A DNA stretch of 64,000 nucleotides from Ignavibacteria bacterium. Lineage in GTDB: Bacteria > Bacteroidota > Ignavibacteria > Tepidaquicellales > Tepidaquicellaceae. The stretch covers positions 186,001-250,000 of the forward strand of contig JADJTX010000002.1 of NCBI GenBank assembly GCA_016710985.1. Direction: 5' to 3'. The translations under genes and the position numbers were made by a program. A model generated the notes under the pieces. It saw only the letters and a program-made list of their open reading frames with translations, was not told where the DNA came from and ran no database searches. The first letter of the stretch is position 1. The number at the start of each line of letters is the position of its first letter. Below are positions 1-9,799 of the stretch, one piece after another.

Positions 1-643
1 TTTTAAAGTATCTGAACTCGAATAAAAGAATTAATGGAATTACACGAATTTTATGTCGAACACAATTTCTTTTAATTCTAATTCTAATTCATAATGTTAC
101 TTAATTTTAACTCGAAGTGCCTGAACTCGACTTAAACGAATTTCTTGAATTTCACGAATTAACTCGAACACAATTTCTTTTAATTCTAATTCATAATGTT
201 ACTTAATTTTAACTCGAAAGTGCCTGATCTCGAATTAAACGAATTTTTTGAATTTCACGAATTAACTCGAACACAATTTTTTAAAATTCTAATTCATAAC
301 GTTACTTAATTTTAACTCGAAGTGCTTTAACTCGAATTAAACGAATTTTTTGAATTTCACGAATTAACTCGAACACAATTTCTTTTAATTCTAATTCATA
401 ACGTTACTTAATTTTAAGTCGAAGTGCCTGATCTCGAATTAAACGAATTTTTTGAATTTCACGAATTAACTCGAACATAATTTTTTAAAATTCTAATTCA
501 GTTCTTACCTTAACGTTACTTTTAAGTCGAAGTGCCTGATCTCGAATTAAAAACTTTTTTGAATTTCATGAATTAACTCAAACACAATTTTTTTAAATTC
601 ATAAATTATTAATCACTTAATTCTGGAAATTCAATTAATTCGT
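1..643. repeat. Tandem array of a ~102-bp AT-rich repeat
   Basis: About six head-to-tail copies of a 102-109 bp unit, with equivalent points at 8, 117, 220, 322, 424 and 532. Each unit holds a 'ctcgaattaaacgaatt' core, then 'gaatttcacgaattaactcg', then an AT-rich spacer. The first and last copies are degenerate. At 609-660 part of the core reappears inverted, so the array ends in an inverted repeat that overlaps the 3' end of the neighbouring GxxExxY gene. There are no unique spacers between units, so this is not a CRISPR. No ORF spans it. Confidence 0.85.
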
Positions 644-1060
644 TTAATTCGAGTTCAGATTTTTCAAAAATTTTCTGTTTAATAGTCTCTTAAAGGATAA
701 ACTTCTGCTTCCAAAGTTTATCAATAATCCTGTTTTCATATTATAGGCTTCAAGATAATTAATAGCTTGTGCAAGATGAACGTTTTCGAGTTGAATTATA
801 GCCTTAAGCTCAACCATTATCTCTCTTTCAACAAAAAAATCCACTCTTCTCGAACCAATTTGCCTTTCACGATAAAATATTGGCATTTCCAGTTCTCTTG
901 CAAAACTCAATCCTTCCAATGACATTTCAATTTCCAATGCTTTTTGATAAATGATTTCCTGGTAACCATTACCGAGAGTTGAGTGGACTCGCATTGAACA
1001 ACCAATAATCTTGCTTGTACAATCTTTAAATTCTTCGGGAGTTTTCTTTAACCTGTCCAT
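644..1060 (-). CDS. GxxExxY family protein (PD-(D/E)xK nuclease-like)
   Basis: A 138-residue protein with the family-defining GxxExxY motif at G32-Y38 (GYQEIIY), followed by a PD-(D/E)xK-like core with D74 and the pair E84/K86 (VELKA). The family is related to restriction-type nucleases, but its role is unproven and it often sits among repeats. I chose the start at 1060 because AAAGGA lies seven bases upstream; an in-frame ATG at 1114 would add 18 residues without a ribosome site. The last residues (LNSN) and the stop are encoded by the inverted copy of the repeat core. It is probably a solitary gene carried with the repeat array rather than part of an operon. Confidence 0.85.
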   Translation of the reverse strand: MDRLKKTPEEFKDCTSKIIGCSMRVHSTLGNGYQEIIYQKALEIEMSLEGLSFARELEMPIFYRERQIGSRRVDFFVEREIMVELKAIIQLENVHLAQAINYLEAYNMKTGLLINFGSRSLSFKRLLNRKFLKNLNSN

Positions 1061-1471
1061 CGTATGTTCCTTTGATTCTAAAATTCTGTTATTATAACAT
1101 CCAACACATTCCATAGTAACAATTTCAAAAAATTTTTACAATTACAAATTTTAATTTTTTAATCGAAAATTTTTCAATACAAAAAAATATTCATCACGTT
1201 AAAAAAAAATTTATTGTCAATAGTGAAATTTTCTAAAACCGTTTGCATTTAAAAATCATTTCTTATAATTTTACATAAATAATTTATCGCTTCTTTTCTT
1301 CCAATAATTTTTCATTAGAAAACAAATTGACAAATAAATATAAACTCATATTTGTAAATAAACCTATAGCTTTTTTTTCCTACGGTCTCTCTCTCAAAAG
1401 AATTTATAAAATACACCCAAACATATTTTATTCAGGAAATTTTTCATTAACCGATTATAATTTTTATGTAA
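1061..1471. other. Intergenic region upstream of nrdJ
   Basis: AT-rich divergent intergenic DNA between the GxxExxY gene and nrdJ. A possible Bacteroidota-type promoter, TTG (1327-1329) and CATATTTG (1347-1354, one mismatch to TAnnTTTG), lies about 120 bp before nrdJ. I see no cobalamin riboswitch and no convincing paired NrdR box. Confidence 0.35.
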
Positions 1472-4400
1472 ATGAAAATTAACAGAGTTTTTGTAAGTAA
1501 AGGCAGCACAGCCTTTGATATGATTGAGTTTGATACACGTTCGTCAGTGATCAGAAATCCGGACGGCTCAATTGTATTTGAAATGAACGACATCAAAGTT
1601 CCAAACCATTGGTCACAGGTAGCGACCGACATAATTGCACAAAAATATTTCCGTAAAGCAGGTATACCAGTCTTCATTAAGAAAGTAGATGAAGATGGAA
1701 TTCCGGACTGGCTTCAGAGAAGCGAACCGGATAATGAGCGTCTGAAAGATATTGTAGAAGAAGAAAGATTTACTTCGGAAAAAGATTCACGTCAGGTCTT
1801 TACGCGTCTTGCAGGATGCTGGACTTACTGGGGATGGAAACATAACTATTTTAATACAGAAGAAGATGCAAAGAATTTTTATGAAGAGCTTTCTTACATG
1901 CTTGCCATGCAGTTTGCGGCTCCAAATTCACCGCAATGGTTTAATACCGGTCTCAACTGGGCATACGGAATTACAGGACCTTCACAGGGACATTTTTATG
2001 TTGATCCGAAAACAGAAAAGCTTGTAACATCTAAAGATGCGTACACACATCCGCAACCCCATGCGTGTTTTATTCAGTCTCTATCAGACGACCTTGTAAA
2101 CGAAGGCGGTATAATGGATCTATGGGTCCGTGAAGCGCGACTCTTTAAATATGGTTCGGGTACAGGTTCAAATTTTTCCAACGTCCGCGGAGCAAATGAG
2201 TCTCTTAGCGGCGGCGGAAAATCTTCGGGATTGATGTCATTTCTGAAGATCGGTGACAGAAGCGCAGGAGCAATAAAGTCAGGCGGAACTACTCGCCGTG
2301 CTGCAAAAATGGTTACACTCGATATGGATCATCCGGATATTGAAGAATATATAAACTGGAAAGTCACTGAAGAACAGAAGGTTGCTGCGCTGGTCGCGGG
2401 TTCAAAGATCTTAAATTATCATCTTAATAAAATTATAAAAGCATGTCACGAATCTCATCCGGAAAACGACGGCTTTGACAGAAAGACTAACAAACAGCTT
2501 GCTCACGCAATTCACGAAGCAAGGAAAGTTCATACTCCTGAAAATTATATCGAAAGAGTTATTCAGCTTGCAAAGCTCGGTTTTAAGGAAATTGAATTTC
2601 CCGAGTATGATACAGACTGGAATTCGGAAGCATATATTACTGTATCGGGACAGAACTCTAATAATAGTGTCCGCGCTACTAATGAATTCATGGAGTCAGT
2701 GCTTGATGACAAAGACTGGAATTTATACTGGCGGACTGAATTAAAAAAATCAGCAAAGGAAAACCGTTCGCCGAAGCCAAGCAGAACACTGAAAGCGCGC
2801 GACCTTTGGGAACAGATAGCATACTCTGCCTGGTCATCTGCGGATCCGGGAATTCAGTTTCATACGACTATTAATGAATGGCATACCTGTCCTAACGGTG
2901 GTGAAATTAAAGCGTCAAATCCGTGTTCAGAGTATATGTTTTTGGATGACACAGCCTGCAATCTGGCTTCATTGAATCTCATAAAGTTTTTCAATTACGA
3001 TAAAAATAAATTTGAAATAGAAAAATACAGACACGCTTCCCGTCTGTGGACAATTGTGCTGGAGATAAGTGTTCTGATGGCGCAGTTTCCCAGCAAGAAC
3101 ATTGCAAAGCTTTCTTATGAATACAGAACGCTCGGTCTTGGTTATGCAAATCTCGGAGCGCTGCTGATGATTCAGGGAATTCCTTATGATTCACCCGAAG
3201 CGCTTTCAATGACAGGAGCTCTGACTTCGATACTTCACATGACCTCTTATTCAACTTCTGCTGACATGTCAAAAGAACTTGGACCTTTCCCGAGATATAA
3301 GGATAATGAAAATGAAATGCTGCGCGTGATAAGAAATCACAGACGAGCCGCTTATGATCTCACAGCAAATGAATACGAAGGTTTGTCAATTACACCGGTT
3401 GGAATTAAGAAAAAATTCTGTCCCGATGAACTGCTTGAAGCTGCGAGAATGGATTCTGATAAAGCGCTTGAGCTTGGAGAAAAATACGGGTATAGAAATG
3501 CACAGGTGACTGTCATTGCTCCGACAGGAACGATCGGGCTTCTTATGGATTGCGATACGACAGGAGTCGAGCCGGATTTTGCTTTGGTTAAATTTAAAAA
3601 GCTTGCCGGCGGCGGTTACTTTAAGATCATTAATGAATCCGTTCCGCCTGCACTAAAAAATCTCGGTCATACTAAAAAAGAAATAGATGAGATAATTAAA
3701 TATACAAAAGGTCACGGTTCGCTGATAGGATGTCCGCATATCAATGCTCAGACTTTAACGGATAAAGGTTTTACAAAAGATGTTTTGTCTAAGATTGAAA
3801 AATCACTGCCGTCAGTATTCGATATCAATTTTGCTTTTAATAAATGGACACTCGGCGCAGGATTCTGTAAGAATGCTCTGGGATTTTCGGAAGAGCAGCT
3901 AGACGATCCGAATTTCAATGTATTGAAAGAGCTTGGCTTTACAAAAGAGCAGATCGAAGAAGCGAATGATTATGTCTGCGGAACAATGACGATCGAAGGC
4001 GCGCCTTATTTAAAAGAAGAGCATTATGCAATTTTTGACTGCGCAAACAAATGCGGTAAAAAAGGAACGAGATATATTCACGCTGACGCTCATATTAAGA
4101 TCATGGCAGCTGCACAACCGTTTATCTCCGGAGCAATTTCAAAAACTATCAACCTTCCGAATCACGCTAACATCGAAGATATGAAAAATGCATATATGAT
4201 GTCATGGCGTCTCGGTGTAAAAGCAAATGCGCTATACAGGGACGGCTCAAAATTATCACAGCCGCTTAACAGCGTTACTGATGATGAAGACATTGATTAT
4301 GGCAGTTCGGATGAAATAAATGTTGCTGCGGTGAGAACGAATGACATTGTGAAGGTTGCGGAGAGGATCATACACAGATATATTGCAAAGAGGAGAAAGC

Positions 4401-5115
4401 TTCCGTTCAGAAGGAAAGGTTACACACAAAAAGCAAAGATAGGGAATCACTCTGTTTATCTCCGAACAGGCGAGTACGAGAACGGGCAGCTCGGTGAAAT
4501 ATTCATTGACATGCACAGGGAAGGCGCGGCGTTCAGGAGTCTAATGAATTGTTTTGCAATAGCAATATCGCTGGGTTTACAGCATGGAGTTCCATTGGAA
4601 GAGTTTGTTGATGCGTTTGTTTATACACGCTTCGAGCCGAATGGCATCGTCATCGGAAATCCGAATATTAAAATGAGTACTTCCATTATTGATTATATAT
4701 TCAGAGAGCTTGCCGTGACATATCTCGGCCGTAATGATTTGTCTCACATAGAAAATCATGCAGAGATGCAGCGTTCTCCGATAGATGCGATTTCAAAACT
4801 TGAAAGTGATGATGACTTTGACGGAGAGGAAATTTACAGTGAGAGGATCATTGATGAGATTCCGTCTGCAAAGAATACTCCACCGGTTACTTCAACAACC
4901 ATTACGGAAATTGAATCGGAATCGAAAATAAAGTTATCTAAAGTAGAGACGCGCATGTCGGGTCAATTAAAACATCTACAATGGAGAAGATCAAGGAAGC
5001 AAAGCTTAAAGGTTACACCGGCGATATCTGCACTAACTGCGGCAGCACGACAATGGTAAGAAACGGAACGTGTCTGAAGTGTATTACGTGTGGTGAGACG
5101 AGCGGATGTAGCTAA
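1472..5115 (+). CDS. nrdJ: Adenosylcobalamin-dependent (class II) ribonucleoside-diphosphate reductase, frameshifted near the C-terminus
   Basis: Reduces ribonucleotides to deoxyribonucleotides with a B12-derived radical, supplying DNA precursors in the cytosol with or without oxygen. Visible hallmarks are C199 in HACFIQS, the glycine-rich GSGTGSNFSN, C485 in the NPCSE active-site motif and IAPTGTIGLLMD. The continuous frame runs to 5059 but ends in an unrelated tail. The family's C-terminal redox/zinc tail (CTNCG...CLKCITCG...GCS) is intact in the -1 frame at 4981-5115. Adding one A to the A4 run at 4969-4972 joins them into about 1,214 residues. A base-call error is the likeliest cause; a real truncation would remove the thiol tail that re-reduces the active site. 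No nrdA/nrdB is nearby. Confidence 0.93.
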
Positions 5116-5148
5116 TCAGTTACGAGTTTCAAGTTACGAGTTACGAAT
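5116..5148. repeat. Short tandem repeat, unit GTTACGA
   Basis: Three near-copies of GTTACGA begin directly after the frameshifted nrdJ stop and end just before the terminator hairpin. It belongs to the class of 7-9 bp arrays that follow stop codons across this window. Confidence 0.6.
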
Positions 5149-5150
5149 AA

Positions 5151-5183
5151 AAGCCGGTCATTGAAGAGTGACCGGCTTTTTTT
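5151..5183. terminator. Bidirectional intrinsic terminator
   Basis: An 11-bp stem (AAGCCGGTCA paired with TGACCGGCTT) with an 8-base loop, T-rich on the right and A-rich on the left. It lies between the convergent nrdJ and propeller lipoprotein genes and can serve both. Confidence 0.85.
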
Positions 5184-6564
5184 AAAATCCACTCCACTCG
5201 CTTCCATTCCATTTAGCAATATTATTTGCACTTATTCCACCCGCAGTTGTAAAATATCCTCCTACATAAAGATCATTTCCGCTTATTACAATTGACAAGA
5301 CACCATCACTTAAGCCACTGCCTAATGCGGACCATTTCGTTCCATCCCATTTCGCTATATTGTTCGCACTAATTCCACCGGCAATTGTAAATCTTCCGCC
5401 GACATACAAATCACTTCCGATAATTACTATTGTGTGTACTTGGTTATTTGCTCCGCTGCCGGAAACTCCGCTTCCTAAAGCAGACCAACTTGTTCCATTC
5501 CATTTAGCAATATTATTTGCACTTACACCTCCGGCATTGGTAAAGTATCCGCCAATATAAAGTTCATTGTTATGCATTACAACAGAATTTACATACTCAG
5601 TAAATCCTGTTACTCCACTGCCTAAAGCAGACCAACTTACTCCGTTCCACTTTGCTATTTTGTTTACACTTAGACCTCCTGCTGAGGAAAAAGGTCCGCC
5701 GACATATGTATCAATTCCGTTTATTGCAATTGAAGTAACATAGTTGTTTAACCCATTACCTAACGCAGACCAGTTTGTTCCATTCCATTTTGCTATTCTA
5801 TTTGCGCTATTTCCTCCTGCTGTAGTAAAGATTCCTCCTGCATAAATATCACTTCCATTAATTGCCATTGCAAATACAGAGCTATTAACATCGCCTACAC
5901 CACTACCTAAAGCTGTCCAATTTGAGCCATCCCATTTTGCAATATTAGTCGCACTTATTCCTCCCGCAGTTGTAAAATTTCCACCGGCATAAACATCATT
6001 TCCATCAATTAAAATGGAAACAGTACCTCCGCTTAAACCACTGCCAAGAGCTGACCAGGAGGATCCATTCCATTTGGCAATATGATTTGCACTAATACCC
6101 CCGGCATCCGTAAAACTTCCGCCAACATAGACATCACTTCCATTAACTCCTATTGCTGACACAGAGGAATTAGTTCCAAACGGATAAGGAGTTGCAGATA
6201 TCTCATTTGATTTTTCACTTTCACCATTTGTATTTATCGCAGTTATATAATAGCTGTATGAATTTAAAATAATGGTCGTGGTATCTTTATAGGTTGTCGT
6301 ATTATAAATTGTAAATCCGATGTTTTCAAAATTTGAACTTCCGGACTTTCGATATATAAGATATTTTGTAATGATTGGATTTCCTGTATTATCCGGTGTT
6401 TCCCATTTTAAGACTATGATGCTGTCTTCATATTTCGGAGTGAGATTTTTTGGTTTAGAAGGAATACCGGATTGAGATTGAGTTGTTGAGACAGGATCAT
6501 CTTTACTGCATGAAGAAATTATCACAATTAATAATAGAGTGAAAAGAGTATTAAAGGATTTCAC
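5182..6564 (-). CDS. Lipoprotein with fibronectin-III domain and seven-repeat beta-propeller
   Basis: A 460-residue predicted lipoprotein: hydrophobic leader, lipobox cysteine C19 (IISSC), a Ser/Thr linker, one fibronectin type III domain (about 37-125) and seven repeats of about 46 residues (about 130-460). Each repeat follows the pattern xDxYxGGxFTxAGGxSANxIAKWNGxxWSALGSG, which I read as the seven blades of one propeller. The blades are so alike that recent internal duplication is likely. It probably acts at the cell envelope in binding or adhesion; no catalytic residues are visible and the ligand is unknown. Confidence 0.75.
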   Translation of the reverse strand: MKSFNTLFTLLLIVIISSCSKDDPVSTTQSQSGIPSKPKNLTPKYEDSIIVLKWETPDNTGNPIITKYLIYRKSGSSNFENIGFTIYNTTTYKDTTTIILNSYSYYITAINTNGESEKSNEISATPYPFGTNSSVSAIGVNGSDVYVGGSFTDAGGISANHIAKWNGSSWSALGSGLSGGTVSILIDGNDVYAGGNFTTAGGISATNIAKWDGSNWTALGSGVGDVNSSVFAMAINGSDIYAGGIFTTAGGNSANRIAKWNGTNWSALGNGLNNYVTSIAINGIDTYVGGPFSSAGGLSVNKIAKWNGVSWSALGSGVTGFTEYVNSVVMHNNELYIGGYFTNAGGVSANNIAKWNGTSWSALGSGVSGSGANNQVHTIVIIGSDLYVGGRFTIAGGISANNIAKWDGTKWSALGSGLSDGVLSIVISGNDLYVGGYFTTAGGISANNIAKWNGSEWSGF

Positions 6565-6608
6565 ATTTGTTTTACTATAGTTTGGAACTTATAACTTTTT
6601 TTTAATAT

Positions 6609-6848
6609 TTATGCTGTCTGTTTCAATTTATCCAATTCGTTCATGGATTTTTCCGCAAACAGAATGCATGCTTTAATATCTTTTTCATCCAGCATTGGAT
6701 GCTGCTCTATTATTTCTGTAAAGGATAAACCGTTTGCCAAATCATTTAGAATTGTTTCAACCCCAATTCGCATTCCTCTTATGATTGGCTTACCTAATAG
6801 TATTCCGGGATCCCGTGTTATTCTTTTCAATAATATATTTGTTTTCAT
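6609..6848 (-). CDS. DUF433 family antitoxin-like protein
   Basis: A 79-residue protein with the DUF433 pattern: ITRDPGILLGKPIIRGMRI, then VETILNDLANGLSFTEIIEQHPMLDEKDIKACILFA. The fold is a small winged helix and members usually act as antitoxins for PIN-like toxins. Its start overlaps the end of the upstream DUF5615 gene by four bases (ATGA), implying translational coupling. The function as antitoxin is inferred from family and pairing. Confidence 0.85.
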   Translation of the reverse strand: MKTNILLKRITRDPGILLGKPIIRGMRIGVETILNDLANGLSFTEIIEQHPMLDEKDIKACILFAEKSMNELDKLKQTA

Positions 6849-7219
6849 AATTTTTTAATTCTTATGTTGCATTCAGTTATTACAGTAAAGTAACCGTATA
6901 TTTTATCTGAATTAAAATCTAATAATTCTCTTAAATATTTAATTCTCAAATCCAATGAATCCCTCCTTTCCTCATCACCTCTAAATAATATTACACCTTT
7001 ACTTTTATGACTTTTGTGATATACTAAATCACCAAAGTCTTTATCATTTGTTAACAATACTTTACTCTCTTTAAAACATAATTCTAATATTTCTCTATCA
7101 CTCATTCTCATATCAATATCATAAATCCAGTCAACTTTATAATTATTTTTCCGCAAAAATAAAATGATGTCTTTGTGAACATTAACATCTGCTATAAATC
7201 TAATCTTAGTTTCATTCAT
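6845..7219 (-). CDS. DUF5615 PIN-like toxin
   Basis: A 124-residue PIN-like protein. It begins with an acidic-site motif (FIADVNVHKDIILFLRKN), continues with MSDREILELC, and has LLTNDKDFGDLV, the usual second acidic cluster of DUF5615 proteins. It forms a two-gene module with DUF433, probably a VapBC-like toxin-antitoxin system in which this protein is a ribonuclease. Here the toxin-like gene is transcribed first, the reverse of the more familiar antitoxin-first order. No promoter was recognised. Confidence 0.82.
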   Translation of the reverse strand: MNETKIRFIADVNVHKDIILFLRKNNYKVDWIYDIDMRMSDREILELCFKESKVLLTNDKDFGDLVYHKSHKSKGVILFRGDEERRDSLDLRIKYLRELLDFNSDKIYGYFTVITECNIRIKKL

Positions 7220-7913
7220 CGTTATCTGTCTAACCTAAAACAATTTTACAACTATCACTTGCAATTATCAATATAATAATAATTTCTCACATAAATTTTT
7301 ACTATCTCTATTACTAAATCATTCCGTTAATCAATGAATTAATAAAATTGTTAAAAAAATTAAAATTTATTAATCCTGCCGAATTAATACTCCCCCATCC
7401 AACGTCATTTATCATCAGTATTTTTAAATGGGGTTGTTATTGGAGTATGGAAGTCTATCTTAGTAATGAAAGGAACAAGTAATTGTGTAACTAATTTCTA
7501 AAATTTTGTAACATTAAATTAAAAAAATATACCTATGTTATTAAGACTCAATAATAGTTCTTAAATTTTTTGAACCGAAAAAAGAAGAATACCACTATGA
7601 GACACCTCAAATATTCAAATCTAATTTCATTCCAACTGTCATCACACGCTCCTCTTCTTGTAACATACATTGTCTATTCAAAAAATTATCAGACAAAAAT
7701 AAACAATAAGTAATAATTTATCTGCAGTTCTTTGTTTCAAATATCATATCAAGATTTCAAACCTGAAGGAGGGCTGAGATGTAACACCGGTTTCTATTAT
7801 TTATTTTTTATTTTAGATAAAGGATAGAGATATTATGATAAGACCAAATTTTTTTGAAAGGAGAAATGGTTTTCCAAAAACTAAAAACTTTTTTAAAATT
7901 AAAATAAACCACA
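7220..7913. other. 694-bp intergenic region
   Basis: AT-rich divergent region between the toxin module and a T9SS gene. One imperfect inverted structure is visible: TACTCC (7388-7393) and CCCCAT (7393-7398) pair with ATGGGG (7428-7433) and GGAGTA (7442-7447). A 63-codon ORF at 7835-8026 overlaps the next gene, has no recognisable features and is probably not real. No RNA gene was recognised. Confidence 0.4.
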
Positions 7914-9434
7914 ATGAAAAAATTTATTTTATTCTTTTCAGTTATGTTCGTTCTATGCACAAATCTAAATTTATTTGCACAGATCTCGAATTACACATTT
8001 TCAAGCTTTACAGGAGCTTACAATGAGATAGCCGGAGATACAGTAGCCAGGGCAACTCATACAAGCATTGACCCTTTTCAGTTAAACGATGTGACCTACG
8101 GAGCACTCGCGCTCCCGTTTACATTCGTATATAACTGTCTCGATTATGATAGTTATTTTATCAACTCAAATGGGTTCATAACTTTCGGATCAACCGGGCC
8201 GATACTTGCTAATTACGGCGCTATTTCTTCATCCGAAACATATGACGGATCTGTAAGTGCCTTCAGTCTAGATCTCATTGGAGTTTTTGGGACCACAATA
8301 GACTTCAGCGGAGTCACTAATGTTTTAACGGATGTTCAGAATTTTCAGGGAGTCGTAGTCGGCGCTCATATAACTGCTGCCACAGGTATTCCTGCAAATA
8401 CATTTATCACAGCATTTGATGCAGGCCTGGGTACCATAACCATATCCAACAATACAACTGACATCATAGTAAACAATCTGGTTGTTCAAATTTCCGGAGG
8501 CATGATCATAAGATCGACCGAGGGTACATCACCTAACAGAATTCATACGATTGAATGGAAGAACTTCAGGCAATACATAATAATAGGGACCGATGACAAT
8601 TTTAATTTCCAAATTAAGCTATACGAAGCAACAGCTCAGATTCGTGTCATATATGGTAATATGGATAAGAATACTGCACCAGTCGCGTCTGTAGCCGGAC
8701 AAGTAGGGTTAAGAGGATTTGACAATACTGATTTTAACAACAGGACTAATACTGCAACCTCAAACTGGGGTATTTCAGCAGCAGGAACAACAAACGCAGT
8801 GACTTCTCTTTTAAGCAGCACGGTTTTTCCGGTAACAGGTCAGACCTATACATGGACTCCTATCTGTCCGCTTCCTGTTGAAATGTCATCATTTGTTTCC
8901 TCTATAAACGGAAGAGATGTTACATTAAACTGGACAACAGTTTCGGAATCTAACAACTCACGCTTTGAAATAGAGCGTACAATAGTTAATGGTCAATGGT
9001 CAAAGATCGGATCTGTTGAAGGAAACGGAACCACGCTTTCAGCAATGAATTATGCATATACAGACAGAGGCTTAAACACGGGTTTGTATAACTACAGACT
9101 GAAGCAGATAGATTTCAATGGAAACTTTGAATACTTTAATTTAAATAACGAAGTAAATGTAGGTATTCCTTCAAAGTTTGCCTTAATGCAAAACTATCCG
9201 AATCCGTTCAACCCGTCAACTACAATTAACTATGATCTGCCTTCTGACGGAGTTGTGACTTTGAAAATATTTGATTTGACAGGAAAGGAAGTTTCGGCAC
9301 TTGTTAATGAATTTAAGGCAGCAGGATATTACACTATTAACTTTACAGGGAACAATCTGTCAAGCGGAATTTATATTTATTCATTAACATCAAATGATCT
9401 TGTGATAACGAAGAAAATGACATTATTGAAATAA
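7914..9434 (+). CDS. Secreted protein with T9SS type A sorting domain
   Basis: A 506-residue exported protein of unknown function. It has a signal peptide (about 1-23, cleaved near LFAQ), a beta-rich body, a fibronectin-like segment around 325-400 (VEMSSFVSSINGRDVTLNW, followed by ESNNSRFEIER), and a C-terminal type IX sorting domain with NYPNPFNPSTTINYDLP, then SGIYIYSL and a basic KKMTLLK end. The sorting domain should direct it across the outer membrane to the surface or medium. The fibronectin-like segment before the sorting domain is a common spacer in Ignavibacteria. It has its own terminator 48 bp downstream. Confidence 0.85.
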   Translation: MKKFILFFSVMFVLCTNLNLFAQISNYTFSSFTGAYNEIAGDTVARATHTSIDPFQLNDVTYGALALPFTFVYNCLDYDSYFINSNGFITFGSTGPILANYGAISSSETYDGSVSAFSLDLIGVFGTTIDFSGVTNVLTDVQNFQGVVVGAHITAATGIPANTFITAFDAGLGTITISNNTTDIIVNNLVVQISGGMIIRSTEGTSPNRIHTIEWKNFRQYIIIGTDDNFNFQIKLYEATAQIRVIYGNMDKNTAPVASVAGQVGLRGFDNTDFNNRTNTATSNWGISAAGTTNAVTSLLSSTVFPVTGQTYTWTPICPLPVEMSSFVSSINGRDVTLNWTTVSESNNSRFEIERTIVNGQWSKIGSVEGNGTTLSAMNYAYTDRGLNTGLYNYRLKQIDFNGNFEYFNLNNEVNVGIPSKFALMQNYPNPFNPSTTINYDLPSDGVVTLKIFDLTGKEVSALVNEFKAAGYYTINFTGNNLSSGIYIYSLTSNDLVITKKMTLLK

Positions 9435-9481
9435 GCGAAGTTATAAAATATTATTTTTCTGAAATTTACATTGTTCAGATT

Positions 9482-9514
9482 AAAGCCAATCGCTGAAAAG
9501 TGGTTGGCTTTTTT
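9482..9514 (+). terminator. Intrinsic terminator
   Basis: AAGCCAATCGC and GTGGTTGGCTT form a stem around a TGAAAA loop, followed by TTTTTT, 48 bp after the T9SS gene. Confidence 0.8.
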
Positions 9515-9559
9515 ATAGTTTGAAAAAAACAATCCGAAAAGTTAGTTTATAACCGAATT

Positions 9560-9766
9560 CTCTGTACACGATGATTTTTTGGGAACACGGATGACACTGA
9601 TTTTGCGGATATTTGCCGATAGTCAATGGGAAATTAAAAAATCAAAATTTTAAAATTATAGTAAGTAAGTTAGATTTATATTATATATTTTTAAAACATA
9701 TAAAAAATCCGTTACTTTTTCAGCTCAATCCACGTTATCCGCGTTCTATTTTTCTCGTGTACATAG
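9560..9766. mobile_element. MITE-like element, copy 1 (207 bp)
   Basis: A non-coding AT-rich element with imperfect inverted ends: CTCTGTACACGA on the left, and the complement of the right end reads CTATGTACACGA. A second inverted layer carries GAACACGGATGACACTGAT on the left and ATCCACGTTATCCGCGTTC on the right. It is flanked by a perfect 9-bp direct repeat, AACCGAATT, at 9551-9559 and 9767-9775, as expected of a target-site duplication. A 208-bp relative lies at 25093-25300. It encodes no transposase, so mobilisation in trans is inferred. Confidence 0.82.
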
Positions 9767-9799
9767 AACCGAATTAAAATGAATTAAATATAATCATCC

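Noticed and set aside
1..643. Possible CRISPR array
   Set aside because: Units are ~102 bp, contiguous and repeat along their whole length, with no unique spacers and no cas genes nearby.
5182..5560. Forward ORF opposite the propeller lipoprotein
   Set aside because: It mirrors the repeated blades in the opposite strand and has no independent support.
7835..8026. 63-codon ORF before the T9SS gene
   Set aside because: Overlaps the real signal peptide coding region in another frame and has no recognisable features.
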